Numbered from the stretch's first letter, positions 47,024-55,649 are shown. The stretch: DNA of 64,000 bases from Chelativorans sp. J32 (GCF_000518985.1 NZ_JAEQ01000002.1:62001-126000), one strand, 5' to 3'. Numbers and translations are program-made. Notes: generated by a model not told the origin, from the letters alone.

Positions 47024-47836
47024 ATGTCTCGAAACGCATATGTGACCCTCGTCACCAATGCGGATTACGCGATGGGCGCGACAGCGCTCATCCGTTCGCT
47101 TGCGCGCACCGAGACGCAGGCCGACATTGTCGTGATGCATACCGGTGGCGTAGAAGCCGGCGCGCTGGCGCCGCTTCGCGATCTCGGCGCACAGCTGATC
47201 GAGGCAGAGCTTCTGCCGACATCTGATGACTTCAACGAGCGGCATCAGCGTGCGCGGCTCCATTCGGACGCACCCTTCACGAAGGGCAACAAGCCTGCCT
47301 TCCACACGCCCCTCGACAATTTCGTGAAATTGCGCCTCTGGCAGCTCACCCACTATGAGCGCGTGGTCTTTATCGACGCCGATGCGATTGTCATCCGCAA
47401 CATCGACCGCCTGTTTTCCTATCCGGAATTTTCCGCAGCCCCGAATGTCTATGAAAGTCTGGCCGACTTTCATCGGCTCAACTCCGGCGTTTTCGTAGCC
47501 CGTCCTCGTGAGGAAACCTTTCGGGCCATGCTGGCTGCCCTAGATCAGCCAGGCGCCTTCTGGCGCCGCACGGACCAGACATTTCTGCAGACCTTCTTTC
47601 CGGACTGGCATGGCCTGCCTGTCTTCTTCAATATGCTGCAATATGTCTGGTTCAACATGCCGGAGCTCTGGGACTGGAATTCCGTGTCGGTGGTGCATTA
47701 CCAGTACGAGAAGCCCTGGGAGGGGGATCACTCGAAAGCGGAGAAACTGAAGCCGCTGATTGACCTCTGGCACGCCTACTATTCCGGCGAAGCCATTCCT
47801 GTTCCGGCGGACCTAAGCAATCCCGTGAGGCCATGA
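47024..47836 (+). CDS. sqdD: Glycosyltransferase, SqdD-like (GT8 type)
   Basis: 270 residues starting MSRNAYVTLVTNADYAMGATALIRSLARTE. GT8/glycogenin-type motifs: FIDADAIVIRNIDRLF with the D-x-D metal site, and the LNSGVFVARPREETF segment. In Rhodobacter and Sinorhizobium, SqdD lies between SqdB and SqdC and is thought to take part in sulfolipid headgroup transfer. The position here, 25 bp after sqdB and overlapping sqdC by ATGA, strongly supports that role. Confidence 0.88.
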   Translation: MSRNAYVTLVTNADYAMGATALIRSLARTETQADIVVMHTGGVEAGALAPLRDLGAQLIEAELLPTSDDFNERHQRARLHSDAPFTKGNKPAFHTPLDNFVKLRLWQLTHYERVVFIDADAIVIRNIDRLFSYPEFSAAPNVYESLADFHRLNSGVFVARPREETFRAMLAALDQPGAFWRRTDQTFLQTFFPDWHGLPVFFNMLQYVWFNMPELWDWNSVSVVHYQYEKPWEGDHSKAEKLKPLIDLWHAYYSGEAIPVPADLSNPVRP

Positions 47837-48726
47837 GCGCGCCGCGCACCATCGTCTCCGGTGGAACGGGCTATGTCGGGCGCTTCATCGTCGAGGAGCT
47901 TCTGTCGGCGGGCCATGAGGTAACCGTGTTGGGTCGCAGGCCGCCGGCGCGGGACTATTTTTCCACGCCTGTCGGTTTCCTACCGCTGTCGCTGGAGCCG
48001 GAACAGGCCTCGCCATCGACCTTCGAAGGAGCGGATTTTTTTGTTCACGCTGCCTTCGACCACATACCGGGAAAATATCGGGGGGGCGAAGGAGACGATC
48101 CGCAGGCCTTCCGTCGGCGTAATCTCGATGGCAGCATCGCCCTTTTCGAGGGGGCCAGAAGCGCTGGGATAAGCCGCCTCGTGTTCTTGTCGAGCCGTGC
48201 AGTCTATGGCCCGCGGCCTCCTGGAACGCTATTGGCGGAGGAACACGAGCCTTGTCCGGATACGCTCTACGGCCAAGTGAAGCTTGAGGCTGAGCGCGCT
48301 CTCGCCAGTCTCGGCGGGCCTTTCCATGGCGTCAGCCTGCGTGTCACCGGCGTTTATGGACCGGCCGGGAAAGGGCAGCGGCACAAATGGGCGGATCTGT
48401 TCGAGGATTACCTGGCCGGAAAAGTGATCGAGCCGCGGGTGGCGACCGAAGTCCATGGGCAGGATGTCGGCCAAGCGGTGCGCGTGGTTTTGGAAGCGCC
48501 TGAAGCCCCGTCGCCCCTGCTTAATGTCTCGGATCTCCTCCTGGATCGGCAGGATCTTTTGGCCATTGTGAAAGACAAGAAGGGTTGTCGGCATCCGCTT
48601 CCCCCTCGAGCCGATGGCCGGGCAGTGAATGCCATGCGTACGAACCGGCTGCGATCTCTTGGATGGAGGCCTGGCGGGGAGGCTCTGTTAACGGAAACCG
48701 TTATTCGTCTCCTGGAACAATCCTAG
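47833..48726 (+). CDS. sqdC: NAD-dependent epimerase/dehydratase, SqdC-like
   Basis: 297 residues starting MSAPRTIVSGGTGYVGRFIVEELL. It is a short-chain epimerase with the GGTGYVG Rossmann motif, FLSSRAVYGP and a YxxxK pair (DTLYGQVKLEAERAL). The gene overlaps sqdD by ATGA and completes the sqdB-sqdD-sqdC order. SqdC is required for sulfolipid in Rhodobacter, although its exact reaction is uncertain. It is the last of the run; a thioesterase gene follows after about 110 bp. Confidence 0.85.
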   Translation: MSAPRTIVSGGTGYVGRFIVEELLSAGHEVTVLGRRPPARDYFSTPVGFLPLSLEPEQASPSTFEGADFFVHAAFDHIPGKYRGGEGDDPQAFRRRNLDGSIALFEGARSAGISRLVFLSSRAVYGPRPPGTLLAEEHEPCPDTLYGQVKLEAERALASLGGPFHGVSLRVTGVYGPAGKGQRHKWADLFEDYLAGKVIEPRVATEVHGQDVGQAVRVVLEAPEAPSPLLNVSDLLLDRQDLLAIVKDKKGCRHPLPPRADGRAVNAMRTNRLRSLGWRPGGEALLTETVIRLLEQS

Positions 48727-48839
48727 AGCTGGCGGAGCCGGCGCCGTAAGGTGCTCGCTCCACCTTCAGAGACTGAATCAAATTCCTGACGATCCGATTC
48801 CGATAAACCGTTCAAATCCTCGAAACGAAAGGGCAATTC

Positions 48840-49232
48840 ATGACCGAGGCTTCCGCCGATCCGCAAGGGGAGTTGACGCTGCGCACTCAGGCCATGCCGG
48901 GAGATGCCAATGCCGCGGGGGATATCTTCGGCGGTTGGGTCATGTCGCAGATGGATCTGGCTTCCGGTATCCGGGCGGCGGAACGGGCACGCGGACGCGT
49001 CGTGACGGCCGCAGTGAAGGAAATGGCTTTCCGGAAGCCTGTTCAGATCGGTGATACGCTGTGCGTCTACACGCACATCACTGCCGTTGGCCGCTCATCA
49101 ATCACATTGAAGGTGCAAGCCTGGGCGCAGCGTTACTTGTCCCATACGATGGAACTGGTGACCAAGGCGGAGTTCGTCATGGTCGCGCTCGATGGCACGG
49201 GGCGCCCGACACCCGTCCCGCCAGAGGTCTGA
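48840..49232 (+). CDS. Acyl-CoA thioesterase (YciA-like hot-dog)
   Basis: 130 residues. Hot-dog fold signature: MPGDANAAGDIFGGWVMSQMDLASGIRAAERA with the Asp residue of the active site in FGGWVMSQMDLASG. YciA-like enzymes hydrolyse acyl-CoA esters. It starts after an AAACGAAAGGG-type leader and converges with the HxlR gene, with only 7 bp between the stops. Substrate unknown. Confidence 0.92.
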   Translation: MTEASADPQGELTLRTQAMPGDANAAGDIFGGWVMSQMDLASGIRAAERARGRVVTAAVKEMAFRKPVQIGDTLCVYTHITAVGRSSITLKVQAWAQRYLSHTMELVTKAEFVMVALDGTGRPTPVPPEV

Positions 49233-49239
49233 TGCGGTA

Positions 49240-49653
49240 TCAACCGTGCTTGTGATCGAAGCGGGCGCGGGCCTCCTCGATACGATAGCGGTTTTCGCTC
49301 ACCCATTCCGAAAGGGCCCGGATCGGGATCAGAAGTTCGCAGCCGAGGTCGGTGAGTTGGTACTCCACCCTGGGCGGGATGGTCGGATACACCGTCCGCG
49401 TGACGAAACCGTCGCGCTCGAGGTTGCGCAGCGTCGTCGTCAGCATCTTTTGAGAGATGCCTTCGATGGTGCGGCGCAGCTCGTTGAAACGCATCGTGCC
49501 GTTACCGAGATGCTTCACCACCTGCATGGTCCATTTGTCGCCGACCATACTCAGCAGTTCGCTGATAGGCCGGCAAGCATCGGTGTTGTGAGCCTCGATA
49601 TAAGGCGCGGTGCTTTCCGCGCGGGCGGTTGACTCCAGGTAACCAGGTTTCAA
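49240..49653 (-). CDS. HxlR-family regulator
   Basis: 137 residues from TTG (MKPGYLESTARAESTAP), chosen because AAGGAGG lies seven bases upstream; an upstream open stretch to 49689 also starts at TTG but without a good ribosome-binding site. The winged helix is clear: CRPISELLSMVGDKWTMQVVKHLGNGTMRFNELRRTIEGISQKMLTTTLRNLERDGFVTR. HxlR regulators sense aldehydes or redox cues, and the Cys in DACRPI is typical. Divergent from an FMN reductase; an inverted repeat lies between them. Confidence 0.9.
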   Translation of the reverse strand: MKPGYLESTARAESTAPYIEAHNTDACRPISELLSMVGDKWTMQVVKHLGNGTMRFNELRRTIEGISQKMLTTTLRNLERDGFVTRTVYPTIPPRVEYQLTDLGCELLIPIRALSEWVSENRYRIEEARARFDHKHG

Positions 49654-49698
49654 AAAAGTGCCTCCTTGTGCGATGGCTCTGGTTTCCAATATAGCGTC

Positions 49699-49715
49699 GG
49701 TATCCTCCAGATACC
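49699..49715. promoter_or_regulatory. Inverted repeat in HxlR-FMN reductase intergenic region
   Basis: GGTATC and GATACC flank a 5-bp centre (CTCCA). The repeat sits between the divergent HxlR and FMN reductase genes, the expected place for the HxlR operator. Confidence 0.6.
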
Positions 49716-49741
49716 ATCTTCATCTTAAAAGGACGGACGGA

Positions 49742-50344
49742 ATGTCAAAGCTCAAGACGGGAATCATCATTGGTTCCACGCGTCAAGGCCGTTTCGCGGA
49801 CCAGCCGGCGCGCTGGATCTTCGATCTGGCGAAGGAAAGAAGCGAGCTCGATGTCGAGCTGATCGATCTGCGCGATTATCCGCTGCCCTTCTTCGAGGAC
49901 GCGACCTCTCCCGCCTACGGGCCTTCGCCCAACGAGATCGCGCAGAAATGGCAGAAGAAGATCGCCTCGCTCGACGGCTACATCTTCACTGCCGCCGAAT
50001 ATAATCGCGGACCGACGGCCGTTTTGAAGAATGCTCTCGATTACGCCTACAAGGAGTGGAACAACAAGCCCGCAGCATTTGTGGGCTATGGCGGAACGGG
50101 CGGAACCCGCGCCGTAGAGCAGCTGCGGCTTCACGCGGTTGAGTTGCAGATGGCGCCAATCAGGACCGGCGTCCACATTCTGCTTCCGGATTTCGTGGCC
50201 GTGCGCAGTGGCCAGAAGACGCTCGCGGAAATCGAGCATCTGAACGATGGTGCCCGCGGCATGCTCGACCAGTTCATATGGTGGGCGAGTGCCCTGAAGG
50301 CCGCTCGCCAAGCCACGGCCGCCGGCGAAGCGAAGGCGGCCTGA
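49742..50344 (+). CDS. NAD(P)H-dependent FMN reductase (second of two paralogs)
   Basis: 200 residues starting MSKLKTGIIIGSTRQGRFADQPARW, with AAAGGACGGACGG upstream. FMN loop IGSTRQGR, YIFTAAEYNRGPTAVLKNALDY and GYGGTGGTRAVEQLR match the flavodoxin-like reductase family, as in the copy at 28067-28663. It is divergent from an HxlR gene, which is a common setting for quinone or aldehyde-responsive oxidoreductases. The two paralogs in this window have different promoter contexts. Confidence 0.93.
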   Translation: MSKLKTGIIIGSTRQGRFADQPARWIFDLAKERSELDVELIDLRDYPLPFFEDATSPAYGPSPNEIAQKWQKKIASLDGYIFTAAEYNRGPTAVLKNALDYAYKEWNNKPAAFVGYGGTGGTRAVEQLRLHAVELQMAPIRTGVHILLPDFVAVRSGQKTLAEIEHLNDGARGMLDQFIWWASALKAARQATAAGEAKAA

Positions 50345-50361
50345 GACAGGCTTTTCTACTG

Positions 50362-50390
50362 CACCCCTCTGGTCGATGCGCCAGAGGGGT
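50362..50390. terminator. Terminator between FMN reductase and CNNM gene
   Basis: CACCCCTCTGG / CCAGAGGGGTG, an 11-bp stem with a short loop, followed by ATTGTT. It lies between convergent genes. Confidence 0.75.
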
Positions 50391-50401
50391 GATTGTTCGG
50401 T

Positions 50402-51718
50402 TCAGTCCCACCCGACGTTTTCGATTCCTACCGAGCGGTCGGTCTTCGTCGCGAGCACGCGATCGATCCGGCGACCATCCATGTCGACGATCTCGAAGCG
50501 CCATCCCAGCGCATCCACCACGGTCCCGGTTGTCGGCAGTTCCTGGGTATAGGAGAGAAGGAACCCTCCTAACGTGCTATAGCCGCGCTCCTCGGGAAGC
50601 TTGAGGCCGAGTTTGTCGGCCATCTCGTCGGCAGGCATCAGGCCCGGAAGCAACCATGAGCCGTCCTCGCGTCGCACCACATCGACATCGCCTTCCTCCA
50701 CATCGGCGCGGAAAACACCCGCGATCGCGCCGAGGATATCGGCGGGGGTGATGATACCTTCGAAAGTGCCATACTCGTCGTGGACCAGCGCCATCGGCAC
50801 TTCCGCCTGACGCAACGTCGACAGCACGTCGAGAGCGTCAGCGAAATCATGGACGATGGGTGCGGGCTGGACGAAAGCCCGCGGATCGACCTTTTCCTCC
50901 GTCAGATATGCCGCCAGCAGGTCGCGGGTCTTCACGACGCCGACCAGTTTATCCACTGAACCTTCTGCGGCGGGCAGGCGCGTATGTGGTGTCTCGCGCA
51001 GCATCTTTTCGAGGACTGCGTCGGGAGCGGTGAGATTGAGCCAGTCCACGTCGCCTCTTGGCGTCATGATCGCGCGAGCATTGCGGTCGGCAAGCCGCAT
51101 GACGCCCGCGATCATGTCCCGTTCCTCGGTCTCGATCGTCCCGCTATGCTCCGCTTCTGCAATCAGGGTGCGGATTTCTTCATCCGTTACGCGATTCGCC
51201 TCCTCGGAGCCTTGGCCGAGGAGTGCGAGAACGCCCCGTCCTGAAACATCCAACAACCAGACGAGAGGGAGGGCGACCTTGGCGAGCATTGCCATGAATG
51301 GCGCGACCCTGGCCGCTATACTCTCCGCGTGCCGGAGCGCCATCTGCTTGGGTACCAGTTCGCCCACGACGAGAGAGACATAGGTGATCAGTGCGACGAC
51401 GATGCCCACGCCCAGCGGATTGGCAATGCTGGCAGAAAGCCCCAGCCCTTCGAGCCAGGCCGACAGGCGCACGCCCAGCGTCGCACCGGAAAAGGCGCCT
51501 GACAGCACGCCGACAAGGGTGATGCCGATCTGGACGGTGGACAGAAAACGGCCCGGGTCGGCCGAGAGCTCCAGGGCGCGAGCGGCTCCCTTGTCGCCGT
51601 CTTCGCTGCGTGCTTTGAGGCGCGCGGGGCGAGCGGACACGACGGCGAGTTCCGACATGGCCATGAAGCCGTTGAAGATGATCAGGAGAAGAAGAATGGC
51701 AATTTCGATAAAGAGCAT
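50402..51718 (-). CDS. CNNM/CorC-family transporter-like protein (DUF21-CBS)
   Basis: 438 residues starting MLFIEIAILLLLIIFNGFMAMSELA. The N-terminal DUF21 part has three to four membrane segments; a CBS pair follows (residues about 215-335) and the C-terminal CorC/HlyC domain begins near VEEGDVDVVRREDGSWLLPG. Such proteins are linked to magnesium and cobalt transport or sensing and were once called hemolysins. A longer start at 51769 is possible. Monocistronic, convergent with the FMN reductase. Confidence 0.92.
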   Translation of the reverse strand: MLFIEIAILLLLIIFNGFMAMSELAVVSARPARLKARSEDGDKGAARALELSADPGRFLSTVQIGITLVGVLSGAFSGATLGVRLSAWLEGLGLSASIANPLGVGIVVALITYVSLVVGELVPKQMALRHAESIAARVAPFMAMLAKVALPLVWLLDVSGRGVLALLGQGSEEANRVTDEEIRTLIAEAEHSGTIETEERDMIAGVMRLADRNARAIMTPRGDVDWLNLTAPDAVLEKMLRETPHTRLPAAEGSVDKLVGVVKTRDLLAAYLTEEKVDPRAFVQPAPIVHDFADALDVLSTLRQAEVPMALVHDEYGTFEGIITPADILGAIAGVFRADVEEGDVDVVRREDGSWLLPGLMPADEMADKLGLKLPEERGYSTLGGFLLSYTQELPTTGTVVDALGWRFEIVDMDGRRIDRVLATKTDRSVGIENVGWD

Positions 51719-51793
51719 GATGGGCTCTGGTTGGAGCGTTGTGACGGAGCAGAACCTGCCCCGCGCCAAGATAGGGTATTGTAAGCGGTCACG

Positions 51794-52621
51794 CTACCTG
51801 CAGGCGCGATAGCCGTTCCGCCTCGCTTTGATGTCGAAATGGAAGTGATCGCGGTGGTCGGCGTCGTAGCCGGGGCCAAGCACAGTGGTGAAATACTGGC
51901 AACCGTCGGCGCGGACGGTATTGAGAAGCCCCCGCTGACGGAACGCAAACAAACCGGGGCGCCGAACGTCGATTTCACGGCCGTTCTTAAGCGTGATGCT
52001 CATGATGTCCAACGCATTGCCCTTGGAATGTTCCGAGGCGACTGCGGTGCCGCGAATACGCCGACAGGAATAGCTGGAGCCTTGGCGTATGGTGCCGATA
52101 CCCGAGAAGTAGCGCTTGCGGGCCGCAGGCGCGAGTTCATTCTTGGTCCAGTAGGCAACCGTCAGCGCCATCTGGCAGGTCAGCCTTGCTGAAGGCTGCA
52201 GCGCGATATTGCCGGAAAAGCCACTCACCTCAACCGGGTGCTCGATCCCGCATCCCCCGCCGTCATTGATCGGCGGAAGATCGCGATAGACGACTCCAAG
52301 CTTCTGAAGTTCTTGTCGGCATGCCACTTCCTGGGCGGGCATAGCCATCATCGGCTGATCGGGCGGGGTTTCCCCGGCAGGCGCCTCGGGGAGCCTTGGC
52401 GCAGGATAGCTCATCATCATCGGATTGGATGGTACGAGGTTCTGCAGGCCGCCGCCGGTCACAGCGCCCGTGCTGACACCGATGTCCACTTCCGGCCTGA
52501 GAACGCTGTCAACCGAACAAGCCGAAGCGGCTGCAAGAGCAAAGAGTATGAGGGCGTTTCTTGCAACCTGGGGCAGGCGGAAAAGTCGCGGACGCGACTC
52601 ATACTCCAACACGCTACGCAT
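51794..52621 (-). CDS. Extensin-like-domain lipoprotein, first of pair
   Basis: 275 residues starting MRSVLEYESRPRLFRLPQVARNALILFALAAASAC: a lipobox (AASAC) about residue 35. A Pro/Met-rich linker follows, then the extensin-like C-terminal domain: CRQELQKLGVVYRDLPPINDGGGCGIEHPVEVSGF, then SSYSCRRIRG...SEHSKGNALDI and the C-terminal YDADHRDHFHFDI. These proteins have a zinc-type His cluster and are probably peptidoglycan-associated. Neighbouring paralog at 52715-53461. Confidence 0.88.
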   Translation of the reverse strand: MRSVLEYESRPRLFRLPQVARNALILFALAAASACSVDSVLRPEVDIGVSTGAVTGGGLQNLVPSNPMMMSYPAPRLPEAPAGETPPDQPMMAMPAQEVACRQELQKLGVVYRDLPPINDGGGCGIEHPVEVSGFSGNIALQPSARLTCQMALTVAYWTKNELAPAARKRYFSGIGTIRQGSSYSCRRIRGTAVASEHSKGNALDIMSITLKNGREIDVRRPGLFAFRQRGLLNTVRADGCQYFTTVLGPGYDADHRDHFHFDIKARRNGYRACR

Positions 52622-52714
52622 CTCCGCTTCGGCTCGTCGGTCAAAGGGAGGCTAACGGCGAATGGTAAATGAAACCTCAGCGCCGGCGCGAATCTTGTGT
52701 CAAAAATGGGGCGC

Positions 52715-53461
52715 TCAGCGGCAGTAGGGCGCGCGCCTTTCTTTCATATCCAAGTGGAAATGGTCTTCGTGATCGGCATTCGTGCCGGGACCTAGCACGG
52801 TTGAGAACGGACCGCAGGCGGCAGCCCTGAGTTCCTTGAGAAAACCTGCCGGCTCGCCCCCATCGCCATATTGCGTCACCTCAATCTCCGTCTCGTCGGA
52901 GAACGCCAGACCTGCAATATCCAATGCCTTGCCGAAGGCATGTTCGGACAGGTTTTTTCCACCATTGATCGGTCGGCACACATAGCCGGAGGCTTGGCGC
53001 ACCGCTACAAGATCCGCCTTGAAGTGCTTTCGAGCCAGATCGCTGGCTGCGGATTGGAAGAAGCGGGCCGCGGCGAGGGCGGTTTCACATTCGAGTGTGG
53101 CAGGCGGTTCCAGGCGAATGCGTTCGGAAAGTTGTGTTATCTCGATCGGGTGAGGGAGCGAGCAGCCTTCTTCCGCGGCCACGTCATCGGCTTCTCTGAA
53201 GACAACGTCAAGTTTCCGCAGCTGTTCCCGGCATGCCCGCTCCGAGGAAGGAAGGGCGTCGGGCCTCGGCTCCGTTGTCGATGGTTCCGCTGAAGCTTCC
53301 GGCCTCGGTTGCGGTATTGGCGCCCGCTCGGGCAATTGGATGCTTCCGGCCAAAGCCGGCGCGGTCGCGAGAAAGAAGGTGCAGACAAAGAGCAGCAGCC
53401 GCGGACGGGCGCCCGCCGCGCGAATTTGCCGCTCAGGCACCGAGGGCAGCAAGTCCGTCAT
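52715..53461 (-). CDS. Extensin-like-domain protein, second of pair
   Basis: 248 residues starting MTDLLPSVPERQIRAAG, with a signal-like hydrophobic segment (RLLLFVCTFFLATAPALA). The extensin-like domain (CREQLRKLDVVFREADDVAAEEGCSLPHPIEI, SGYVCRPINGGKNLSEHAFGKALDI, NADHEDHFHLDM) matches the neighbouring gene. It overlaps the end of the DUF3775 gene by 29 bp, so the pair is translationally tight. Paralog at 51794-52621; the two are about 90 bp apart. Likely a cell-envelope protein. Confidence 0.88.
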   Translation of the reverse strand: MTDLLPSVPERQIRAAGARPRLLLFVCTFFLATAPALAGSIQLPERAPIPQPRPEASAEPSTTEPRPDALPSSERACREQLRKLDVVFREADDVAAEEGCSLPHPIEITQLSERIRLEPPATLECETALAAARFFQSAASDLARKHFKADLVAVRQASGYVCRPINGGKNLSEHAFGKALDIAGLAFSDETEIEVTQYGDGGEPAGFLKELRAAACGPFSTVLGPGTNADHEDHFHLDMKERRAPYCR

Positions 53462-53858
53462 CCAGATAATCCCCGAGCATCGGCATGTTGAGGAGATAGG
53501 TTGCGAGCCGGCGGTTCACGCGCCCCCGTGCATCAGCCACCGCCTGTGCCCATTCCGCCGCGTCATAGTCGCCCCGGCCGATCCAGGCGATCGCGACCAG
53601 TTCGGCACCCTCATCCTGATTTAGATCAGCGATGAGTTCGCGAAACTCCTCCTCCGAAAGATCTTGGCCTTCCTCCTCCGCAAGGCCATCATGGCTATGG
53701 CGTGCGCGCGCGTCGGGACCGAGCTCGACCTCATGTTCCCTGCCGTCCTCGTAGTCCTGATTCACAGCGGCGCTTAAGGCGCGTGCCTTTTCCGCGAGAA
53801 GGCGGACGGTGTCCGCATCAAGCGACAACTCCCATTCCCTCTCGGTCGGTTTCTTCAT
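53433..53858 (-). CDS. DUF3775 protein
   Basis: 141 residues starting MKKPTEREWELSLDADTVRLLAEKA. It matches DUF3775: a helical protein with ELVAIAWIGRGDYDAAEWAQAV and a C-terminal RRLATYLLNMPMLGDYLDDGLAAL. Function unknown; acidic overall. It overlaps the 5' end of the second extensin-like gene by 29 bp. The start is the first ATG with a nearby AAGG-like sequence; an upstream ATG at 53876 is possible. Confidence 0.85.
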   Translation of the reverse strand: MKKPTEREWELSLDADTVRLLAEKARALSAAVNQDYEDGREHEVELGPDARARHSHDGLAEEEGQDLSEEEFRELIADLNQDEGAELVAIAWIGRGDYDAAEWAQAVADARGRVNRRLATYLLNMPMLGDYLDDGLAALGA

Positions 53859-54026
53859 AAGGCGCTCCGCAGCCAATTACAGGATCATGCGGCCACCCCG
53901 ACGCACAAAGGCACTGTAAGCTATTGAAGCTTCGCACCATGCTTCTAAAAATCGATTGCGATTTTCAAGCGGATGCTACACGAAGTGCATCATAGCGCAT
54001 CCTGATCGGGATGCACTCCGGCGGAT

Positions 54027-54938
54027 TCAGGCGGCCCTTCGGGCTTTGAGAGCCGGTACGAGTTCCACCATCAGGATCGCTGAGAAGATCAGGGCACAGC
54101 CGGCCAATCCCGCTGGCGGAAGCCTCTCGCCCAGGAAGATGGCGCCAAAAAGCGCGGCGAAGACGGCTTCTGTCGATAGGAAGATCGCTGCCTGGGGTGC
54201 CGTCGTGTAGCGCTGGCCGACCACCTGAAGCGTGAAGGCGATTCCGCCCGAGAAAATGCCGGCATAGAGGATCTCGGGCAGCGCCGCCCTGATGGCGGAT
54301 GGCACGACCGGTTCCAAAGCAAACGCGACGACCAGGCTTATGACGGCGGTGATGACGAACTGCGTCACGGCAAGCGTCACAGGACGCCCGCTTTCGGAGG
54401 CTGCGCGGGCGATGAAGACAACCTGAAGAGCCCAGCAAACGGCGCAAAGGATCGTAAGCCAGTCTCCTGATTTCAACGCGACCACGCTTCCGCCGGATAA
54501 AAGCCAAATTCCGCTAAGCGCCGTGAGCGCAGCCGGCCAGACGATTGCGTTTGGCCACTGCCTGGAAATGAGAACACCCAGAAAAGGAACCATGACGACA
54601 TAGAGGCCGGTCAGAAAGCCGGAGTTTGTCACAGTGGTGGTCAGAAGCCCCACTTGCTGGGCAGTGACGCCGAGGAAAAGAAGCAGGCCAATAACGCTGA
54701 ATGCGCGCCAGTCAGAGGAGGAGAGGGGGCGTTCTGAACGCTTGCCCTCCCGCAGCGCGAAGGGCAGCATGAAAATGCCGGCTATCGCAAAACGCAGGCC
54801 GGTGAAGAGGAATGGCCCGATCGCCTGCATCGCAGTAGACTGCGCGACAAAGCCCATGCCCCATATGGCACCGGCGAGAAGCAGGAGAACATTGGCCTGA
54901 AAGCGGGTCATGGAAGACATCTGCGGTTCGTGTCGCAT
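54027..54938 (-). CDS. EamA-family (DMT superfamily) transporter
   Basis: 303 residues with ten membrane segments in two EamA repeats. Typical segments: LLLLAGAIWGMGFVAQSTAMQAIGPFLFTGLRFAIAGIFML in the first half and GIAFTLQVVGQRYTTAPQAAIFLSTEAVFAALFGAIFLGE in the second. It is a drug/metabolite-type exporter; substrate unknown. The start is uncertain (54938, 54920 and 54911 are all possible, and none has a strong ribosome-binding site). Divergent from greA with about 240 bp between. Confidence 0.88.
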   Translation of the reverse strand: MRHEPQMSSMTRFQANVLLLLAGAIWGMGFVAQSTAMQAIGPFLFTGLRFAIAGIFMLPFALREGKRSERPLSSSDWRAFSVIGLLLFLGVTAQQVGLLTTTVTNSGFLTGLYVVMVPFLGVLISRQWPNAIVWPAALTALSGIWLLSGGSVVALKSGDWLTILCAVCWALQVVFIARAASESGRPVTLAVTQFVITAVISLVVAFALEPVVPSAIRAALPEILYAGIFSGGIAFTLQVVGQRYTTAPQAAIFLSTEAVFAALFGAIFLGERLPPAGLAGCALIFSAILMVELVPALKARRAA

Positions 54939-55041
54939 TGCTCATACCAGCCGGGATCATCTTCGCAAGTCCGGCAACGGCACTAAAGTGATGGTCCAGC
55001 TTCCATCCCGGATTGACGATTCCGGGCCGGGACAAAAATTC

Positions 55042-55070
55042 ACGTGAAAAACGGCAGGACATTGCTATAT
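55042..55070 (+). promoter_or_regulatory. Predicted promoter of greA
   Basis: CTATAT at 55065-55070 matches the rhizobial -10; a -35-like CGTGAA lies 17 bp upstream. A transcript starting near 55077 would have a leader of about 100 nt containing the hairpin at 55089-55128. Confidence 0.4.
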
Positions 55071-55088
55071 TTCATGGGAGTCGAACGA

Positions 55089-55128
55089 AACGGTTCCGTG
55101 GCCCTGGCTTTCGGACCGTTTTCTTTTT
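55089..55128 (+). terminator. Terminator-like hairpin in the greA leader
   Basis: AACGGTTCCG pairs with CGGACCGTT (one bulged T) and is followed by TTCTTTTT. Placed upstream of greA rather than after a gene, it looks like a leader attenuator. Confidence 0.55.
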
Positions 55129-55175
55129 GTGTGCCGCCGGCGTGGCGGCCACATGAGGTCAGGAAGGTGTGAGAA

Positions 55176-55649
55176 ATGAATAAGGTCCCAATGACCCTGG
55201 CTGGATACGAGTCGCTGAAGGAAGAATTGCGCTGGCGCCAGCAGGAAGAGCGGCCGCGGATCATCGAGGCGATTGCAGAAGCCCGAGCGCACGGAGACCT
55301 GTCCGAAAATGCCGAATATCACGCGGCCAAGGAGGCTCAGAGCCTCAATGAGGGCCGCATCAGCGAACTTGAGGACCTGATCGCGCGCGCCGAGGTCATC
55401 GACGTGAGCAAGCTTTCCGGTGATACCGTCAAGTTCGGGGCAACCGTCGTTCTCGTTGACGAGGATACGGAAGAGGAAAAGACCTATCAGATCGTTGGCG
55501 ATCAGGAAGCCGACGTGAAGTCGGGCCGCATTTCGATCTCCTCGCCCATCGCGCGGGCGCTGATCGGGAAGGGTGTCGGCGATTCCGTCGAGGTCAACGC
55601 GCCCGGCGGCGCGCGCGGCTACGAGGTTTTGCGCGTCCAGTACGGCTGA
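55176..55649 (+). CDS. greA: Transcription elongation factor GreA
   Basis: 157 residues starting [55 protein letters not shown]. The coiled-coil tip with acidic residues (GDLSENAEY) and the C-terminal FKBP-like domain ([19 protein letters not shown]) are present. GreA stimulates RNA cleavage in stalled RNA polymerase. GGAAGG precedes the ATG. Eleven bases after its stop starts the core mannosyltransferase-like gene; the leader carries a terminator-like hairpin. Confidence 0.97.
   Translation: MNKVPMTLAGYESLKEELRWRQQEERPRIIEAIAEARAHGDLSENAEYHAAKEAQSLNEGRISELEDLIARAEVIDVSKLSGDTVKFGATVVLVDEDTEEEKTYQIVGDQEADVKSGRISISSPIARALIGKGVGDSVEVNAPGGARGYEVLRVQYG

Noticed and set aside
45598-47058. 486-residue minus-strand frame over sqdB
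   Set aside because: Antisense to sqdB, with no family features.
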